In this document: piece by piece, positions 62,442 through 64,000 of the stretch
Position numbering within the stretch: the first letter of the stretch is position 1
Layout: each line of letters begins with the position of its first letter
Source of the DNA: Streptomyces lucensis JCM 4490
GTDB lineage: Bacteria; Actinomycetota; Actinomycetes; Streptomycetales; Streptomycetaceae
NCBI RefSeq assembly: GCF_014650035.1
Contig: NZ_BMUE01000002.1
Location: 248,001-312,000 of the forward strand
Direction: 5' to 3'
DNA length: 64,000 nucleotides
The notes under the pieces: generated by a model
Database searches by the model: none
Told to the model about the DNA's origin: nothing
Seen by the model: only the letters and a program-made list of their open reading frames with translations
Program-made: the position numbers and the translations under genes

Positions 62442-63848
62442 GTGTTTGCTGCGCTGTCCGGGATCCGCCGGTCCGCCCGAGCGGCCCGCCTGGCCGCCAC
62501 CACCACGGTGACCGGTCTGGTGGCGGCAGGTGTGCTGTCCGGCGCCGGTGCGGCCGTGGCCGACGGGACCCCGCAGACCCAGGGCGGCGCGACGGCCACG
62601 ATCAACGGTCTCAAGACGTACGGCCAGGCCGTGATCCACGCGGACGGCGAGGACCAGCGGGTGACGGCGGGCCTGTTCGAGATGTCCGTGGACGGCGGCG
62701 GCGCCCTGCAGACGTACTGCGTCGACCTCCACAACCCCACGCAGCGGGACGCGCACTACCGGGAGACGGCCTGGAGCGCCACCTCGCTGGCCGCCAACAA
62801 GGACGCCGGCAGGATCCGCTGGATCCTGCAGAACTCCTACCCCCAGGTCAACGATCTCGCCGAGCTGGCCCGTCGGGCCGGAGCCGGCACACTCACCGAG
62901 CAGGACGCGGCGGCCGGCACCCAGGTGGCCATCTGGCGCTACTCGGACGGCGCGAAGGTCGACGCCGTCGACCCGCAGGCCGAGAAGCTCGCCGACTACC
63001 TGGAGAAGAACGCCCGGAACAGCGGCGAGCCGCAGGCCTCCCTCACCCTGGACCCGCCCGCGGTCTCCGGGCGGCCCGGCGACCTGCTGGGACCGGTGAC
63101 CGTGCACACCAACGCGGGCACGGTCGCGGTCGCCCCGCCGGCGGACGCGGCCACCGACGGGGTGCGGATCACCGACAGGACCGGCAAGGTCCTCACCACG
63201 GCCAGGAACGGCAGCCGGCTCTACTTCGACGTCCCCGAGGACGCGGCGGACGGCACGGCCCAGCTGACCGTGCAGGCGTCCACCACCGTGCCGGTGGGCC
63301 GCGCCTTCGTCTCCGACAGCCGGAGCCAGACCCAGATCCTGGCCGGTTCCAGCGAGTCGACGGTCTCCGCGACGGCGACGGCCTCCTGGGCGGCCGAGGG
63401 CGCCATACCGGCGGTGTCGGCGCGGAAGAACTGCGCCAGGGGCGGCGTCGACATCACCGCGGCCAACAAGGGGGACCAGCCGTTCACCTTCGAGCTGATG
63501 GGCGCCGAGCACACCGTCCCCGCGGGCGCCTCCCGCACGGTGAGCGTCCCGCTCCAGGAGGACCAGGCCTACGACTTCACGATCACCGGCCCGCACGGCT
63601 TCAGCCACCGCTTCACCGGCATCCTCGACTGCAAGACGCAGGGCGCGATCAGCACCGAGACCACCCAGGTCCGCAACCAGCCCAGCCCCGCCACGGTCGG
63701 CGGCACCGCCGCGGACACCACCGACCTGGCCGCCACCGGCAGCAGCGCGATCACCCCCCTGATAGCGGGCGTCGCCATCGGCCTCGTGGTGATCGGCGGC
63801 GCGGTCCTGGTCATCCTCCGCCGTCGCGAGACGACTCCGCGCGGCTGA
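62442..63848 (+). CDS. Cys-Gln thioester-forming, sortase-anchored surface protein
   Basis: A 468-residue cell-wall protein. A signal peptide (RLAATTTVTGLVAAGVLSGA, AVAD) leads to a thioester domain in which Cys93 (TYCVDL) and Gln161 (GTQVAIW) should form the internal bond, then two Ig-like domains and a sorting signal: LAATG (about 429-433), a hydrophobic helix and RRRETTPRG. LAxTG is the class E sortase motif of Streptomyces. Such domains can bind covalently to surfaces. The GTG at 62442 is preferred over the upstream ATG at 62346 because AAGGGGAA precedes it and the signal peptide is then of normal length. Confidence 0.9.
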   Translation: MFAALSGIRRSARAARLAATTTVTGLVAAGVLSGAGAAVADGTPQTQGGATATINGLKTYGQAVIHADGEDQRVTAGLFEMSVDGGGALQTYCVDLHNPTQRDAHYRETAWSATSLAANKDAGRIRWILQNSYPQVNDLAELARRAGAGTLTEQDAAAGTQVAIWRYSDGAKVDAVDPQAEKLADYLEKNARNSGEPQASLTLDPPAVSGRPGDLLGPVTVHTNAGTVAVAPPADAATDGVRITDRTGKVLTTARNGSRLYFDVPEDAADGTAQLTVQASTTVPVGRAFVSDSRSQTQILAGSSESTVSATATASWAAEGAIPAVSARKNCARGGVDITAANKGDQPFTFELMGAEHTVPAGASRTVSVPLQEDQAYDFTITGPHGFSHRFTGILDCKTQGAISTETTQVRNQPSPATVGGTAADTTDLAATGSSAITPLIAGVAIGLVVIGGAVLVILRRRETTPRG

Positions 63849-63924
63849 GCGGCCCCGTCCGTCCGCCCCGGCGGTTCGCCGGCTCCCTCAAGGGCACTCG
63901 GCCGGAGAACGCGGAGGTACCGAC

Positions 63925-64000
63925 ATGAGTACCGGGCAGAAGGTCAAGGCCAAGGCCGAGCAGGTCGCAGGAAAAGCCGTACGGAAGGTGGCCCACGCGG
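63925..64000 (+). CDS. CsbD-like stress protein (partial)
   Basis: The first 25 codons are in the window. ATG at 63925 with GGAGG about 8 nt upstream. MSTGQKVKAKAEQVAGKAVR is the start of a small lysine- and alanine-rich CsbD-like helical protein, commonly under stress sigma factors. It runs off the right edge, so the call rests on the N terminus alone. Confidence 0.6.
   Translation, partial: MSTGQKVKAKAEQVAGKAVRKVAHA

Overview
The window is a high-GC (about 72-73% by eye) actinobacterial chromosome segment, almost certainly from a Streptomyces. Pointers are three chaplins, a melC1-melC2 tyrosinase operon, a dynA-dynB dynamin pair, a short ssbB-type SSB without the acidic tail, a myo-inositol catabolic operon with an actinobacterial Cgl0159-type aldolase, a class-E-sortase-type surface protein (LAATG), frequent GTG starts, ATGA/GTGA overlaps and leaderless genes. 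From memory (unverified), the gene content resembles the core segment around citA (SCO2736), the melD genes, chaplins and ssbB (SCO2683) of S. coelicolor. I see no insertion sequence, prophage or CRISPR array; this looks like core chromosome with variable repeats.

Layout. 1-8.0 kb: carbohydrate region: a Tat-exported GH3 hydrolase with its own promoter/operator, a sugar-phosphate-isomerase-like TIM barrel, three tandem 122-bp intergenic repeats, and a LacI regulator divergent from a translationally coupled operon (Gfo/Idh/MocA oxidoreductase, DUF993 protein, second TIM barrel). 8.0-12.5 kb: leaderless recD2, citA with palindromes upstream, and an unusually structured 700-bp gap with a 14-bp repeat (6 copies) and nested stem-loops. 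12.5-16.1 kb: copper module (copA, copZ under a CsoR-type operator) and a PrsW-like membrane protein. 16.3-20.6 kb: TetR regulator divergent from an MMPL exporter, zinc alcohol dehydrogenase, small HTH protein. 20.9-28.0 kb: inositol genes (iolC, aldolase, iolB, iolD, mmsA) divergent from an IolE/IolI-like TIM barrel. 28.1-34.5 kb: lipoprotein, amino-acid permease, and a striking fusion of an extracellular alpha/beta hydrolase to an ABC ATPase, coupled to its permease.

34.7-51.5 kb is a cell-surface region: three chaplins, a secreted GH26-like enzyme, an eight-gene exopolysaccharide operon (initiating transferase, two glycosyltransferases, polymerase, flippase, Wzz-like protein, deacetylase, GNAT/FemAB-like protein), two unknown secreted proteins, a VKOR-type oxidase and the tyrosinase pair. 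Two chaplins carry promoter-like elements resembling those described for sigma-BldN. 51.6-55.8 kb: DUF2087 regulator, 2-hydroxyacid dehydrogenase, a CDP-glycerol-transferase-like membrane protein and tRNA-Arg(UCU). 56.0-64.0 kb: dynA, dynB (with a roughly 700-residue repetitive extension), ssbB, a thioester-domain surface protein and the start of a CsbD-like gene.

Together the segment links sugar/inositol use and copper handling with the aerial surface coat (chaplins, exopolysaccharide, melanin) and sporulation-stage functions (dynamins, SsbB). Coordinates and motifs were read directly; family names rest on motif recognition without database searches.
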